Below are positions 1 through 11,647 of a DNA stretch of 64,000 bases, in pieces (position 1 is the stretch's first letter; each line of letters starts with the position of its first letter). Source of the DNA: Atkinsonella hypoxylon (taxonomy: Eukaryota > Ascomycota > Sordariomycetes > Hypocreales > Clavicipitaceae). The DNA is taken from NCBI GenBank assembly GCA_000729835.1, contig JFHB01000002.1:310001-374000 (forward strand), written 5' to 3'. The notes beneath the pieces are model-generated. The model did no database searches. It was given only the letters and a program-made list of their open reading frames with translations, and was not told the DNA's origin. The position numbers and the translations under genes are program-made.

Positions 1-997
1 GGAGTTTAGAATGCTCATTATGACTAGTCGCAGCATCTAAGAGACTGCGGCGGGGTTTCCTTTTCTTGCCACCAACAAATATGTTCGATACTGGGCTGGT
101 TCCTTTGCTGTTCGCCACATCCTTAACAGAACTTTTGGATAGGATTCGAGTTTGCTGCTGCTTTTTTTGGCCGCTCGCTGACGAAGCAGCTGCGTTTTCG
201 ACAATGTCGCGTTGTCCAGGAACAATTGGTGAAAATGCTCCTATGGTCTCCCTTCCCTTCTTTGGATCGAGTTCAGGTTTGCTGCTTCTTTGTTTGTCCG
301 CTCGTGGACGAGGCAGCAACCGTGCTTTGGGGCTAAGTGCCCTCCTCTGAATTTCGATTTCTTCTGTATGGGCGTCAGGCAAGCGATCGGAGCGCTTTGT
401 TTCAGGGGTTTCTATATCGACAGGTGCACCATCTCCCTTTTTTCCGTCTTCAGATGTGAGCTTATCACAGGCAGAAGTAGTTGTGTGAGATGCCGTAGGC
501 TGGTCATTTCGTTTATCTTCTTCTGGAAGTTCATCGTCAGATGGACCTTGGACGCTATCAATCCATTCCTGAAGACTAAAAGCAAGTGGCCTTTCCTTGA
601 GCCCAAGACGTGCTCTCTTCCGATTTCGAGCCTCATGCTTTGCGTATTTTGCACGTATATCAGCGTTGACAGCCTCCCTCCAGTCGCTTATCTGAAACCC
701 AGGGACTGTCGGTCTACCGCTCTTTTCCACTCTGGCTTCCCAGTCTTCCAGCAGCTCTCGGCTCAAGTGCTCTGCCGGTTCCCAGGTGGCTTCGCACAAA
801 GGGAAGCCCGACCACTCTAAGAGGTACTTCTTTTTGCCGCCGACTCTGGCCTCAGCAAGCACTCTTTTCACATCCCACTCATCCTGCCAGTCCGAGTTTT
901 CGGGAGTGGATGATATTGTCAAGCTGTCACTTCCGTCATCACTGCCGTCAGTCAAGCCATCTGTTACTCCAGATGCATTGCTAGTATCCCGAGTCAT
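1..997 (-). CDS. Chromodomain protein, 3' end beyond the window
   Basis: An open frame of 332 codons runs from an ATG at 997 leftward to the edge without a stop, so the C-terminus is missing. Residues about 42-95 form a chromodomain: WDVKRVLAEARV, then KKYLLEWSGF, then ATWEPAEHL, with the aromatic positions expected of a methyl-lysine cage. This suggests binding to methylated histone tails in the nucleus. Before it lies a short acidic, serine-rich leader; after it come long basic, low-complexity stretches rich in K, R, S and P with nuclear-localisation-like patches. The frame stays open for about 20 codons upstream of the ATG, so an upstream exon is possible, but I found no convincing splice pair. 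Orthology (HP1-like or other) cannot be decided from this fragment. It is transcribed divergently from the Rab gene. Confidence 0.75.
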   Translation of the reverse strand, partial: MTRDTSNASGVTDGLTDGSDDGSDSLTISSTPENSDWQDEWDVKRVLAEARVGGKKKYLLEWSGFPLCEATWEPAEHLSRELLEDWEARVEKSGRPTVPGFQISDWREAVNADIRAKYAKHEARNRKRARLGLKERPLAFSLQEWIDSVQGPSDDELPEEDKRNDQPTASHTTTSACDKLTSEDGKKGDGAPVDIETPETKRSDRLPDAHTEEIEIQRRALSPKARLLPRPRADKQRSSKPELDPKKGRETIGAFSPIVPGQRDIVENAAASSASGQKKQQQTRILSKSSVKDVANSKGTSPVSNIFVGGKKRKPRRSLLDAATSHNEHSKL

Positions 998-2205
998 GGA
1001 TTTCCGAGAAGGTTGTGGCCCCAGGTATGTGATTTTAGTTTGTTCTTAAGCAAAGGCGGGTGGACTGATTACTGAGACGCATGCTTGAGAGGAGGCTGCC
1101 TCTGGTGTCGCTATCTTCGGCGCTGCAAGATCAGCGCGCATAATTTGGGCAACTTCGCCTGCCAGTGTTCGATTCGAATGTATCTCACTGTATCACGTTA
1201 GTGTGTGTTTCAAGGGCCTTCCACATTGAGAGAAGACGAAGATCGAAGTCAAGCACTCCAGGCGATCATTGAGCCAAGATGGTGCGTCAATGTACAGTAC
1301 AAATAATTGCTTGCACAGTGGGGATGACGGGTCTATTGTGCTTGGTCACGCACGTAAGGAGGTCCGAATTGCTGTCATAGACATTCATTGCCGGCAAGTC
1401 CATTAAAGCAGTGGCTGATGAAGATGCTTCATTTCCTGGTGCAATTCTTCTTCTTTGAGGCTGCTACATCGTTCCCAATGAAAGGGTGCTAGGCATTGTC
1501 CTTCCTATGTACAAAACATGAGCCGGAAGTTCTCCAGCAAAGGCTCGTCTATGCGCAGCCTACCCAATAGTTATGCATGTTTATTTATAGTTGACATGTC
1601 AAAATTTCCCGGCCGATTGCTTCACGGCATGCCTCCTACTCACTCACACGCGTGATAGTCGATGGAGCGGGCTCGCGTATTCTCAAGCTGTGCTCCTCAG
1701 ATACCTACCTACCTAGGTACCTAGATTCAGGAAACCAAGTGCGCCTGCGCCATCCCACTCGAGGAGGACCTGCTACCCTGCATCATCATGTCATCAAGGA
1801 CATAACGCATGTAGAGGACTATGACTTGTGATCCTTGTAACAATCAAGCGCCAGACACAATCAAAACTGGCCTCGTTGTGTTTCGATTTGTGTTCTCGCC
1901 GCCTGCGGGCAACGTCCGCCAATCAGACCCCGCCATTTCGTCTCCTTTCCTCAGGTTCAATGCTTCTGCAGACCCAAACCAATTCACAGGCCATGGCCTA
2001 AATAGTGAGTGACCCTTGACCGCAGCGCCACGACTACCACAACCACCACAGGGCAACTCTTCCCCTCCACACCTGCGTCCACATCGAATACCTTCCACCT
2101 TACGACCGACATATACCGTCCATCAGACACTTGCGAATCCCCTCGGATCCCACATATACAATCCCACATAGAGACGAACCTGCCTGTCACTTCAACATTG
2201 CCGCC
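998..2205. other. Divergent intergenic region, chromodomain gene / RAB11
   Basis: About 1.2 kb without a convincing gene. It holds a short run of the ACCTACCT/AGGTACCTAG motif at 1703-1724 that recurs in other intergenic regions of this window, and a CCAAT box at 1919-1923 on the RAB11 side. A 31-codon ATG frame on the minus strand at 1141 could be a 5' exon of the chromodomain gene, but no splice pair keeps the frame. Confidence 0.5.
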
Positions 2206-3153
2206 ATGGCTAACGATGAATATGATGTGTGTTATACCCCTCCACCAACCTGTCGAGTTAGTCTCACGGCCGCTAACGACAAGGGTTTCCACCCGTCTTC
2301 AACAGTTTCTCTTCAAAGGTATCGCCTCTAATGCAGACAGCAATTGAGAACGCCTTTTTCTTCGCAGGGGAGACGAGACTGACATTATGCTCAATCAGTT
2401 GTTCTGATCGGAGATTCTGGTGTTGGAAAATCCAATCTTCTCAGTCGATTTACGCGAAACGAATTCAACCTGGACTCTAAGTCTACTATCGGCGTGGAAT
2501 TTGCTACTAGGTCCATCCAGGTCGACTCTAAAACCATCAAGGCACAAATTTGGGATACTGCTGGTCAGGAACGTTATCGCGCCATCACCTCTGCGTACTA
2601 TCGCGGAGCTGTCGGAGCTCTGCTTGTCTACGATATCAGCAAACACCAGACCTACGAAAATGTGACTCGTTGGCTGAAGGAGCTACGGGATCATGCCGAT
2701 GCCAATATAGTAATCATGCTTGTTGGAAACAAGAGCGATTTAAGGCATCTTCGAGCCGTTCCCACCGAAGAAGCCAAGGCTTTCGCGAGTATGTCCAAAC
2801 CAACTGGTGTTGGAGTATTGTCAAGATGTTGTGAGCATTCTACTAACAGTTTGCGACTCAGGCGATAACCATTTATCTTTCATTGAGACATCAGCCTTGG
2901 ATGCCAGTAACGTCGAGCTCGCCTTCCAAAACATCCTAACCGGTACGTAGCTTTCCGGCAATGAAATCTGCTTAAACACGTAAAGTCACGCAATTTCTGA
3001 TGACCATGGCCTGCTGCAGAAATCTATCGAATTGTATCGAGCAAAGCCCTCGACAGTGGCGACGGTGCCCAGGCAACTATTGGCGCCGGCACGAATATCT
3101 CACTGAGCAAGCCGGCGGATGACGAGACTTTGAAGAGTGGGAAGTGCTGCTAA
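2206..3153 (+). CDS. RAB11: Rab11/Ypt31-type small GTPase
   Basis: Five coding exons at 2206-2226, 2306-2318, 2399-2788, 2862-2942 and 3020-3153 give 212 residues, the usual Rab length. The GTP-binding motifs are all present: P-loop GDSGVGKS at 16-23, switch I threonine in [16 protein letters not shown] at 63-69, NKSD near 122 and ETSA near 150. The protein ends in CC, the double-cysteine geranylgeranylation signal. The switch and [20 protein letters not shown] region is typical of Rab11/Ypt31, which directs post-Golgi and recycling-vesicle traffic towards the hyphal tip. Exon 2 is only 13 nt and encodes FLFK plus one base; without it the protein would be out of frame. Donors are GTGTGT, GTATCG, GTATGT and GTACGT, and a TACTAAC-like branch site lies in intron 3. 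BRX1 follows on the same strand. Confidence 0.95.
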
Positions 3154-3962
3154 TGACGTCGCAGTTGAGTGCCTCAGTAGACTAGTATTAAGACACCCCA
3201 TGTGTTTGAAACAACCCGGAACGGACTTGACGCAAGAAATGAGAATTTTTGCGTAGAATGGAGGGCATGAGGAACGGTGATACGTCTTTGTCCATATTAG
3301 AAAGGAAGGGGGGACGCTTTGACTTTCTTTTGTTCTTTCTTGTTACGACAATGATCTGGCCTTTTTTTTTAGGCAGTTGCTACGAGAGGAAGGCTACAGC
3401 AGGCAATGTTCCTCGATCACCTACCGCAGTCACTTAAATATTAATGATCTTCATTGTCTTCTCCATGATCTGATAAAGAGAATAGCTTTGTTTGAGCTAT
3501 TTACTCAGCGCGCAAAGCCTGAATCGCAATAACTCTATGTACTGTCAAGCTCCGAATTCAACATTTCAATTATCCGACACGCCTAGCATGGAGATTGAAC
3601 GTGCATGCGAAGCTGACAGCATCAGACCAGTTGCACATTTTATCATCTACGTGTCAGCTCAACTCAAAAGCCATTGCTATGGTCAGGTCCACAAGGTTAT
3701 ATACTTTCCCAGCATGCCCCACAGACTGGTCTAATAGCCACCAATTCTCTAACAAGGATTCTATACAGGTGACCGACTATGATGCGTTATCGATAAGCCT
3801 CAACATGCTTTGAAGTGCCAAATTTTTTTTCTTTGCCTGGAGGGTTTCATAGCTGCTCATGTAGGCTTGTCTTTTGACTACAGCTCTGGCACAACTCGTC
3901 AAATCTACTTGTACCTGGAATTTTTTCTCTCTGTCTGTTCCGAATCGAATAACGCAATCAGA
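3154..3962. other. Intergenic, RAB11 3' side to BRX1 promoter
   Basis: About 800 bp between two genes on the same strand. The first part is T-rich and A-rich, as expected of a 3' UTR. No conserved coding frame, RNA gene or repeat was recognised. Confidence 0.4.
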
Positions 3963-5032
3963 ATGGCAGCCGTGTATAGGTCGTTGTCAAAAAGTGATGC
4001 GCAAAAACCCGAATCCGGGAGCAATAGTGTCAAGAAAAATAAGCAGCGCGTTTTGATTCTTTCCTCCCGTGGCGTCACATACAGGTCCGTGTTTCTTCTG
4101 TGTATCGCCGCTCTCGCTTTATGTCTACTAATAATTTTCTTGATTTCATATTCAGACACCGACATCTGCTGAATGACCTGGCTTCCATGTTACCGCACGG
4201 TCGCAAAGACGTTAAGTTTGACTCAAAATCTAAACTGAACGAACTCAACGAACTGGCCGAATTGTATAACTGCAACAATATCCTCTTCTTCGAGGCAAGG
4301 AAGGGAAATGATCTTTACATTTGGCTTAGCAAAGTTCCCAACGGACCAACTATCAAGATGCATCTCCAGAACTGTAAGCAAATAAACGTGGTTCTACGCT
4401 TTGTCATACTACTAACGCTTTTTTCTTCAGTACACACAATGGAAGAGCTACATTTTACTGGAAATTGCTTGAGAGGATCACGTCCAATTCTATCATTCGA
4501 CGCCGCCTTCGATGAACAACCCCACTTAAGACTCATTAAAGAAGTCTTTCTTCACACGTTTGGAGTTCCTCAGGGCGCACGAAAATCAAAGCCTTTCATT
4601 GATCATGTCATGGGTTTTAGTATAGCTGATGGCAAAATTTGGGTGAGAAATTACCAGATTAATGAAGAGGAGGCTTCGTTGGTACAATCAGGTGATGGAG
4701 AAGAAAGTGGTAATAAGTTGAAGAAGGCCGCATCTGCCAAGGCTGGCGCCAATACAGAGATCGCGCTCGTTGAAATCGGGCCCCGGTTTGTCTTGACGCC
4801 GATTGTCATTCAAGAAGGTTCTTTTGGTGGTCCAATTATCTACGAAAATCGCGAATTTGTGTCGCCCAACCAGATTCGCTCTGATCTTCGAAAGGCTAAG
4901 GCCTCTAGGCATAATGCTAGAGTGGAGCAGAATGTCGGTAGATTGTCGAGGAAAGGTGAGCTGGGCTTGAGCTCCAAGGGTGGCAACCGCCCAGCCAAGG
5001 ATGAGTTGGACAAGAAATCTGTCTTTGCATAG
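3963..5032 (+). CDS. BRX1: Ribosome biogenesis protein BRX1 (Brix domain)
   Basis: Three exons, 3963-4084, 4156-4373 and 4431-5032, encode 313 residues. The Brix domain covers roughly residues 33-235. Recognisable stretches are RVLILSSRGVTYRHRHLLND, DLASMLPHGRKDVKFDSK, LYIWLSKVPNGPTIKMHLQN and MEELHFTGNCLRGSRPILSF. BRX1 is a nucleolar factor needed for assembly of the pre-60S ribosomal subunit. The C-terminus is basic, as usual in the family. Intron 1 splits the arginine codon after GVTY and intron 2 splits the leucine codon before HTMEEL; intron 2 carries a TACTAAC branch site. Other Brix proteins (RPF1, RPF2, SSF1, IMP4) differ at these motifs, so the call is firm. Confidence 0.93.
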
Positions 5033-5306
5033 AAAATGGTAAATGACTTTAATTAATACTTGTAGCTTGACTAAAGAGCGCGGGGGAGTACTTGGGTTTG
5101 TTCAATTCAATTCTACCAGAAAGCACGGGATAGACTCGGGATTAATAACAACAAAATGTTGCCGATGGTGCGACGGCGATAAAAGTGCGTGTTTCTTGTA
5201 GCTATCCTGAGGACATTTATATCGGCAAAAAATCCACGGTTAGGTGGAGGATCCATAAAACTCAGAGCCTCTTGCGAACAAGAACAAGAACCAATTTTGG
5301 CTGGTG

Positions 5307-5320
5307 GTGAGAATTGTTTT
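5307..5320. repeat. Left target-site duplication of the SINE
   Basis: GTGAGAATTGTTTT, identical to 5523-5536. The perfect match suggests a fairly young insertion. Confidence 0.75.
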
Positions 5321-5522
5321 GATTGATTGATTTAAGATACAGTAAGGCGACTACAGTACTAGTTAGTAGGGGGACTAGACCTACTAACTAACTAATAGTC
5401 ATGGTTTTAATTCTAGCTGGCCCCCGGGGGGGAGCCGCTAGAACTGTGCCCTGTACAGGATTCGAACTTATGTAGCCTACATAAGTGGGCCACCCTAGCG
5501 CTGAATCACTGCGCCACGGGGT
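5321..5522 (-). mobile_element. tRNA-derived SINE, reverse orientation
   Basis: A 202-bp element bounded by a perfect 14-bp direct repeat (GTGAGAATTGTTTT at 5307-5320 and 5523-5536), read as a target-site duplication. On the minus strand it starts with ACCCCGTGGCGCAGTG, carries a Pol III A-box-like sequence (TGGCGCAGTGATTC, 5503-5516) and a B-box (GTTCGAATCC, 5458-5467) 35 nt apart, and ends in a short tandem ATCAATCAATC tail (5321-5333). This is the standard SINE layout: tRNA-related head, unrelated body, simple-repeat tail. The head does not fold as a proper tRNA: the D-arm GCGC/GCGC pairs, but instead of a normal anticodon arm there is a hairpin of CTTATGTA/TACATAAG. The body has two more inverted repeats, TTCTAGC/GCTAGAA and TAGTTAGTAGG/CCTACTAACTA. 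Family unknown to me. Confidence 0.75.
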
Positions 5523-5536
5523 GTGAGAATTGTTTT
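5523..5536. repeat. Right target-site duplication of the SINE
   Basis: Second copy of the 14-bp direct repeat, directly next to the tRNA-like head of the element. Confidence 0.75.
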
Positions 5537-6329
5537 ACTGTTTCGCGTAAAAGACGGCAGAAAAGGCGGCTAGGCCAAATCTCGGTGGGTGGTGTCATTG
5601 GTCGCAGGCATTGGTGGGTAGAGGAATCGGTTGCTCGCTCGGCTCTCGATCTGCGCCAACCCTACCTATAAGCAGTTCCAGTCGATTCCTGAGCCCTTCG
5701 GGTATCATTCAACCACCAGACTCCAGTTGATACTTGGTTGGGCCGTAAATGCACATGCGGTGCTGCCTTCATTTGCAAAACAAACCACCAGACACCAGCT
5801 GGGGCGGGTTGCCCATCTACCTAGGTAGGTAGTAAACACAGCCTATTCTGCACTTTCTCAGGTAAGACAAATTCAGCGTAAAATTATTTATACTTCTCGC
5901 AGTATCCCATTTCTTGCGGTTCTCGCTGCGAAAATTTACTTTTTCTTCCTGTAAAGCCTCTGCTTTAGCTTCTGCTTCATGGAGCTCTAGCCAGGTTATG
6001 GCACGAAGCGCACCCCAAGAGTCACAAGAACTAAACGTCTTCCATCTTAACATGAAGATGCGTAATCGAACATCCACGTTCCAGGCCAAAAGAATTATCA
6101 TCTCTAACGAAGCCTCTACTAATGTTCAGAATCTAGTCTTTAACTGTGCAGGTGTTTTTGTGCAGGTGTTTTCAGGGTCAAGGAGCATTTCAAGAAGCTC
6201 TCTGAAACAGCCAACAGACTTCTCAACGTGTCTTCTACTGGCGTTGTTACCCCTTCTTGGATCTTAAAGCCTTAATGCGCCCGTATTTCAGTAATTGGAC
6301 ATTTAAGAAGCGTGGGACATCACTCCAAA

Positions 6330-8833
6330 ATGGATGCTGAGGATCATCAAATGGAAGATGCTGAAGTAACGAACGGCGTCGGTCAAGATGGCAGCTCTCG
6401 AGTTGAAGATGATGATGACACGGCTTCCGAAGAAGCTAATTATGACAACAGCGATTCGAACCCTCAGGATCTGACACTTGAACAAATGCGGAGGCGAGGG
6501 CTTCTTCCAACTGGCTGTTGTTACGACGACCGAATGAAACTTCATATGAATGCCGATTTCAGCCCAAACACACATCATCCCGAGGATCCTCGGCGAATAC
6601 ACGAAATTTTCAAGGCTTTCAAAAGGTTCGGTCTCATCTACACAGGCCCCGAAGCGGAGCTACCCAGGATCATCAAGGAATGTCCAACTCGATACATGTG
6701 GAGGATACCTGCACGTCCAGCGACCCGCGAGGAAATCTGCCTGGCCCACTCTGCAGAGCATATGAGCTGGGTCGAGCATCTGGAAACGCTAAGTACGGCC
6801 GAGCTTCGTGAACTCACAAAACGATTTGATCAAGGCCGCGAGTCTCTGTACGTTGGAAGCATGTCATATCCTGCAGCGCTTCTCTCCGCTGGTGGTGCCA
6901 TAGACACTTGCAAGAATGTCGTTATAGGCCAGGTCAAGAATGCTTTTGCTGTAATCAGACCTCCGGGTCATCATGCCGAGTTCGATAGCCCTATGGGATT
7001 CTGCTTCTTCAATAACGTTCCAGTGGCCGTCCGTGTCTGCCAGCAAGACTACCCTGAAGTGTGTCGCAAAGTCCTCATATTGGACTGGGACGTCCACCAC
7101 GGAAACGGAATCCAAAACATCTTTTATGATGATCCCAATGTTCTTTATATATCTATTCATGTCTATAAGAATGGAGATTTTTATCCCGGCAAGCCCCCAG
7201 ATCCCGATACACCTGACGGAGGCATCGAGAACTGCGGCGCAGGCGTCGGGCTAGGTAAAAATATCAATATTGGATGGCACGAGCAAGGGATGGGTGATGG
7301 CGAATACATGGCAGCTTTCCAAAAAATCGTCATGCCTATTGCTAAAGAATTCAATCCTGACCTGGTTGTCATATCTGCCGGGTTTGACGCTGCAGATGGT
7401 GACGAGCTAGGCGGTTGTTTTGTAACACCTCCCTGTTATGCGCACATGACGCATATGCTTATGTCTTTAGCGGACGGGAAGGTAGCAGTCTGTCTGGAGG
7501 GCGGCTATAATCTTTCTGCGATATCAAATTCTGCTGTTGCTGTGGCAAGAACCCTTATGGGAGAGCCACCGCCCCAGATGACGATCCCAAAGCTCAACAA
7601 GGACGCCGCCAGAACACTTGCCAAAGTTCAGGCATATCAAGCCCCTTATTGGGAATGTATGAGGTCCGGAATTGTCAACGTCCCTTCTATGCACTCGCTA
7701 CGAGCAAGTCGGCTGCACGATGTTATTCGCAGTGCGCAGCGACAAGTACTCCAGGAGAAGTACAGCATGATCCCTTTATATGTCCAAAGGGACAAGTTGT
7801 ATAAGTCCTTCGAGAATCAAGTTCTGGTGACGCCTTTGTTACACAGCTCAAAAAGACTTCTCGTCATCATTCATGACCCGTGAGTATTGTCACATTACTT
7901 GCCCTCTCTTTCTAAGAGCGACTTTTGGAATTATTCTAGTCAGCAATTACCATGACTGTGAACTGAAAGGATTACTAAGATTACCCCAGACCTCAATTGC
8001 TGGCTCAACCAGATACCATTAACTCTGAATTAGAGCCACACAATGCATGGGTGGTGAGTTGAGTGAAATTGAATTATAGTCCATGTCGTAAAACTGAAGC
8101 CAGACAGGTTGACGGCGTGACTCAATACATTGATTGGGCAATCAATCAGAAGCTCGGCATCATGGATATTAATGTTCCAGCCTATATCACCAATGATGAG
8201 GTAGGTAGCACCTTGACATAATAGTTCATTGTGCGCAGCGCTTAACGTGTATCAGGATGCGGACTCTTTTATGCCGGGATACAAAGAAAGAGCTCTTCAG
8301 GAGCAAATCCAACAACTTATGTGCTATCTCTGGGACAATTTTTTACAATTGTATGAGACAGACGAGATATTTCTTATGGGTGTTGGTAACGCTTATTTAG
8401 GAGTAAAAGTCTTGTTGATCAACAGAGGTAAGAGAAAGTACTTGCTAGTTCTACTTTTTCATATATTCACCTCTTTGCCACAGATTGCAAATCGAAGATC
8501 GCTGGCATCATCAACTACGTTACGGGAAATTTGCGACCCGTTAAGTCTGATATTGACCCAAATCTCTCCTCATGGTATAAGGAGAACTCAAGAGTCTACG
8601 TTGCGAGTAACCATGCTTGCTGGTCTGACCACGACTTGACGAAAAAGGTGCAAAAACGAAGGTTTGGTACTGTCGTCCGCAGCCCAAAAGTCGGGCTCAA
8701 TGAGATGATGCAGAAGCATGCGGACGAGGCGCAGGGATGGATCCTCTCGCGAATTTCGGCTTCAAGCCAAGGTGATACCACTGAGGAGGAGGATGGAGAT
8801 AATAAGCTTCTGGGTGACTCAAAAGGCAGTTAG
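6330..8833 (+). CDS. HDA1: Class II histone deacetylase HDA1
   Basis: Five exons at 6330-7879, 7990-8053, 8108-8200, 8256-8427 and 8484-8833 encode 742 residues. Residues about 95-430 are the zinc-dependent deacetylase domain, with the catalytic and metal-binding motifs RPPGHHAEFD (near 210), DWDVHHGNG (near 252), SAGFDAADGDELGG and CLEGGYNL intact. The second half is an Arb2-type domain (VDGVTQYIDWAI, DSFMPGYKERALQEQIQQLM, LMGVGNAYLGVKVLL), the standard architecture of fungal Hda1. It removes acetyl groups from histone tails and is a general repressor, including of secondary metabolism. The first ATG in a good frame is at 6330; the frame upstream opens with GTG, not ATG. The N-terminus is acidic. 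Splices were set by frame continuity through HDP|PQLLAQP, AWV|VDG, NDE|DAD and INR|DCKSK. Confidence 0.93.
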
Positions 8834-9273
8834 TACTTGGGGCCGGCCTTTTCGCCCTCAGTTTGTTTCTCTTTTTTTTTGGTCAGCTCTGCATTTGAAC
8901 ATATGGTGTTCAGGAATTGGGTATCTTGAGCAACGCCGAACAGGATTCGTGGCTTTGCTGAGATTTCAGCCCTAACTTATTTGCTTGCTTCTTTTGTCTT
9001 ATACTTTGTACTTATTTGACAACTCAACAAATGAATTTGGGTCTTTTTATTAATTTCATTAGCTCCGCATCCTTCATCTTCTTGCACCCATCTGCTGGGC
9101 CAGGTCTGCACCGTGTATATATATTACACACTGTGTCTCCTCCTCGGCATTCGGCGTAGAGTTTCGCCGCCACTTGATTTCTATCGGCGTGGGCTGCTTG
9201 CAATGTCTCAGCATTTTCCACAACAGTGTGGCAAAGCACGTCGACCGTCGCTTTGCGGAAAGCTCTTGACGAA
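8834..9273. other. Intergenic, HDA1 3' side to RS-protein promoter
   Basis: About 440 bp. The frame of the next gene is open from 9178 with no ATG before 9274, so an upstream exon for that gene cannot be excluded. No RNA gene or repeat was seen. Confidence 0.4.
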
Positions 9274-11038
9274 ATGGAGCGCGATCGAGATGCCCGGGGA
9301 AGGAGGTTTGTAAACATGAAGATTCGTATGCGCTGTCATATTTTGTCAAGGCTAATTCATATGTCAGGTACGACGATGGGGAGGTGGTGAGATATGGCGC
9401 AGGGGAGTCATGGAGACCTACACCACGGGGAGGCCCTACTAGAGATCGGTCTCCTCGAAGAACAAGGAGTCCTGTCCGAGATAGACCGAGAAGTCCTATA
9501 CGCGAAAGGCCGAGAAGTCCTGCAAGGGACAGAGCGCGAAGTCCACGCTTGCGAAGCCCTCGTCCGCGAAGTCCTATCACTTCAGGTTCCGATAGCTACG
9601 TGCCTGGTCGATATCCACCTCGACGACGATCAAGAAGTGGTGAAGATAGATTCGCCCGAAGAGAACGATCTCGCGAGAGGGAAAGCCCGCCGCGACGACA
9701 GGAGCGTACTAGGTCGCCCATACGACGGTCACCACGGCCTCCCCGACGCAGCTTGTCGAGGCGCGGTTCACCGATCAGAGATGTGAGATTTGAGCGGCTC
9801 CGCTCACCCCGTCGCGACTGGGAGCGTGATAGGGAGCCGGAGCGTGATAGGGGTCGCGATTGGGATCGAGACCGTGGTTTTGACAGACGCGATGACAGGT
9901 AGGTTGGTAGCTGCTCGCTGTGGAGGAATATCTCGAAACTGACGGATTTGGTACTAGGTGGAGATCTCGTTCTCCGTACGGTCGAGAAAGACGCGATAGG
10001 AGCCCTCTCATTAAGTCGCCGCTTCTGGCGCCTCGTGGGGGATCATATCGACCAAGGTCTAGATCACTTAGTCGAAGTCACATCGGGGAAAGATATCTGT
10101 CATACAGACGAACCTCACCCGTACGAGAGTCAGGGATTTCGTCGGCCATCACATCACGGCCGACTTCCGAGAAAGCCTCCCCGCGACCTAATTCCATACG
10201 AGCACGTTCACCGCCGCCATCACGAGAACAGTCTCCTCATCGCACAATAGCCTCTGGTTCCGGTTCGGTCAGAGACACCCCTCGCTCCGGGCCTCTCGAG
10301 CCTCCATCTACGTCCAGATCGCCCCCCCGCGGTCCCGCTGCTCTCAGAGGGCCACCGGCAGCGCCGTCTGCCAGCCGGGGCTTGCCCTCATCCATCTCGT
10401 CTCCGTTGCCTACGGGTTCTAGGCATCCGCCTACTCCCAGTCGCTCAGATGCCCCGAGTCCGACAAACCCCCCTGCTGGACCACGGGGCTACGTCCCTCC
10501 CTCAAGAGGCGGTTATCCTCATCGAATGGGAGGACGGCCAGGCTGGAGCCAACCACCGTCTCGACAAATATCAGGCCTGTCACCATCACCTACCACCACA
10601 GGCGGATCGACTGCCATACCAACCGGCCCTCGTGCTGCGCAATCCAACACCGGCGGATCGTCTACGCCCACGCAATCCAGGCCATTCAATCCTCCAACGG
10701 GTCCCGCGTCACAACACGGCAGCGGCCCACGGCAGACCCTCGCACAAAGTCTATTAACTACTATGCCTCCCATTATCCCGGGCGGCAAATTAGACCCCTC
10801 GATGACACCGGTCACAATCGGAGTTACTCGGGAGCTAGAGCCTCATTTCCGCAAGTTACGCGATGAAGAAGAAAAGATGCGAGACGAACTCCGCATTAAG
10901 CAAGAACGCCTGCGAAAATCCTTGTATACGTGGCATCGGCTTGAGCGAGAATCCCGTGCATGGGAATTACGAAGCGACTTGAGCGAAAAGAGTATGAAGA
11001 ATCTTGCTGGTGAAGGGATCGGTGGTGCTGCGTTCTAG
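9274..11038 (+). CDS. Arginine/serine-rich protein, putative RNA-processing factor
   Basis: Three exons, 9274-9305, 9368-9898 and 9958-11038, give 547 residues. From residue about 30 to 190 the protein is dominated by RS, SPR and RD/RE repeats (for example RDRPRSPIRERPRSPARD), like the RS domains of SR splicing factors and SRRM proteins. The middle is rich in proline, serine and glycine and looks disordered. The last 90 residues form a charged helical stretch (ELEPHFRKLRDEEEKMRDE, then LRKSLYTWHRLERESRAWEL). No RRM or other RNA-binding fold is visible, so an SR-protein-like role in RNA processing is inferred from composition only. Exon 1 encodes MERDRDARGRR and joins at a split arginine codon. 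The real start could lie further upstream, since codons reading TVALRKALDE precede this ATG in frame. Confidence 0.7.
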
Positions 11039-11647
11039 TCGTTAGCGTGATTCTTTTACGCCCGAGCTACGAGTTGCTTTGCTTGTAATAGTGTCAGGGA
11101 TCATGAATCATTGTTGTAAAAGTATGTCGTGTCGATCAGATTTGCTAGCGGCTCTGGAGTCAGCGTGAGGACTATCGGGGTTTTATTACCTGTGTAACAG
11201 GGGAGAATATAAGATTTGTAGCACATTCCATGGAATTCTTCTCGAAAACTTGCTGAAATGCTTGTCGTACACTTGGATGTCAACTGGTACTTCGCGTGAG
11301 GATGCGCGAGGCAGAAGAAGTTGATTCTGTACATCATTCTAGGGGTATACGTCCGCACGAGTGTTCGGGACACAGCCCAGTATGATTCGTTGCACTGTAT
11401 TTTGTTCTTTTGTTTTCGTCATTACATACACTAAAAATAGTAATCTTGTTTATCGTCTGGTCCGTCTGTTTGGACACGAGGGCGTAAAACCTAGTAGCAC
11501 TGCCTTCCAGGATTCACCGTCCAGGGTAGGAAGCAAACACCGGTGCATCGACGAAGTTGTCAGCCAGCTAACGGGGCGCACAGTATGAACAGCCACGTTC
11601 CCTTCGAATCTTACATGGTCCGTTTCTAACGGAGTTCCCCTCCTGTT
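11039..11647. other. Convergent 3' intergenic region
   Basis: About 600 bp between the 3' ends of the RS-protein and F-box genes. It probably holds both 3' UTRs. Nothing else was recognised. Confidence 0.4.

Larger units (their letters stand above)
5033..6329. other. Intergenic, BRX1 to HDA1, with a SINE insertion
   Basis: About 1.3 kb. A tRNA-derived SINE sits at 5321-5522. Right of it is an unremarkable stretch with a CTACCTAGGTAGGTAG block at about 5816-5831, probably the HDA1 promoter and long 5' leader. A frame over 5914-6267 has no recognisable protein character. Confidence 0.45.

Noticed and set aside
1139..1141. Alternative upstream start (minus strand) for the chromodomain gene
   Set aside because: The short frame cannot be spliced in phase to the main exon with acceptable donor and acceptor sites.
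5440..5522. A functional tRNA gene
   Set aside because: Has A- and B-box-like sequences, but the acceptor ends do not pair and there is no proper anticodon arm; it is read as the SINE head.
9394..9786. 130-codon plus-strand frame inside the RS-protein gene
   Set aside because: Alternate frame over the repetitive RS region; the spliced frame with RS/SPR repeats is the coherent one.
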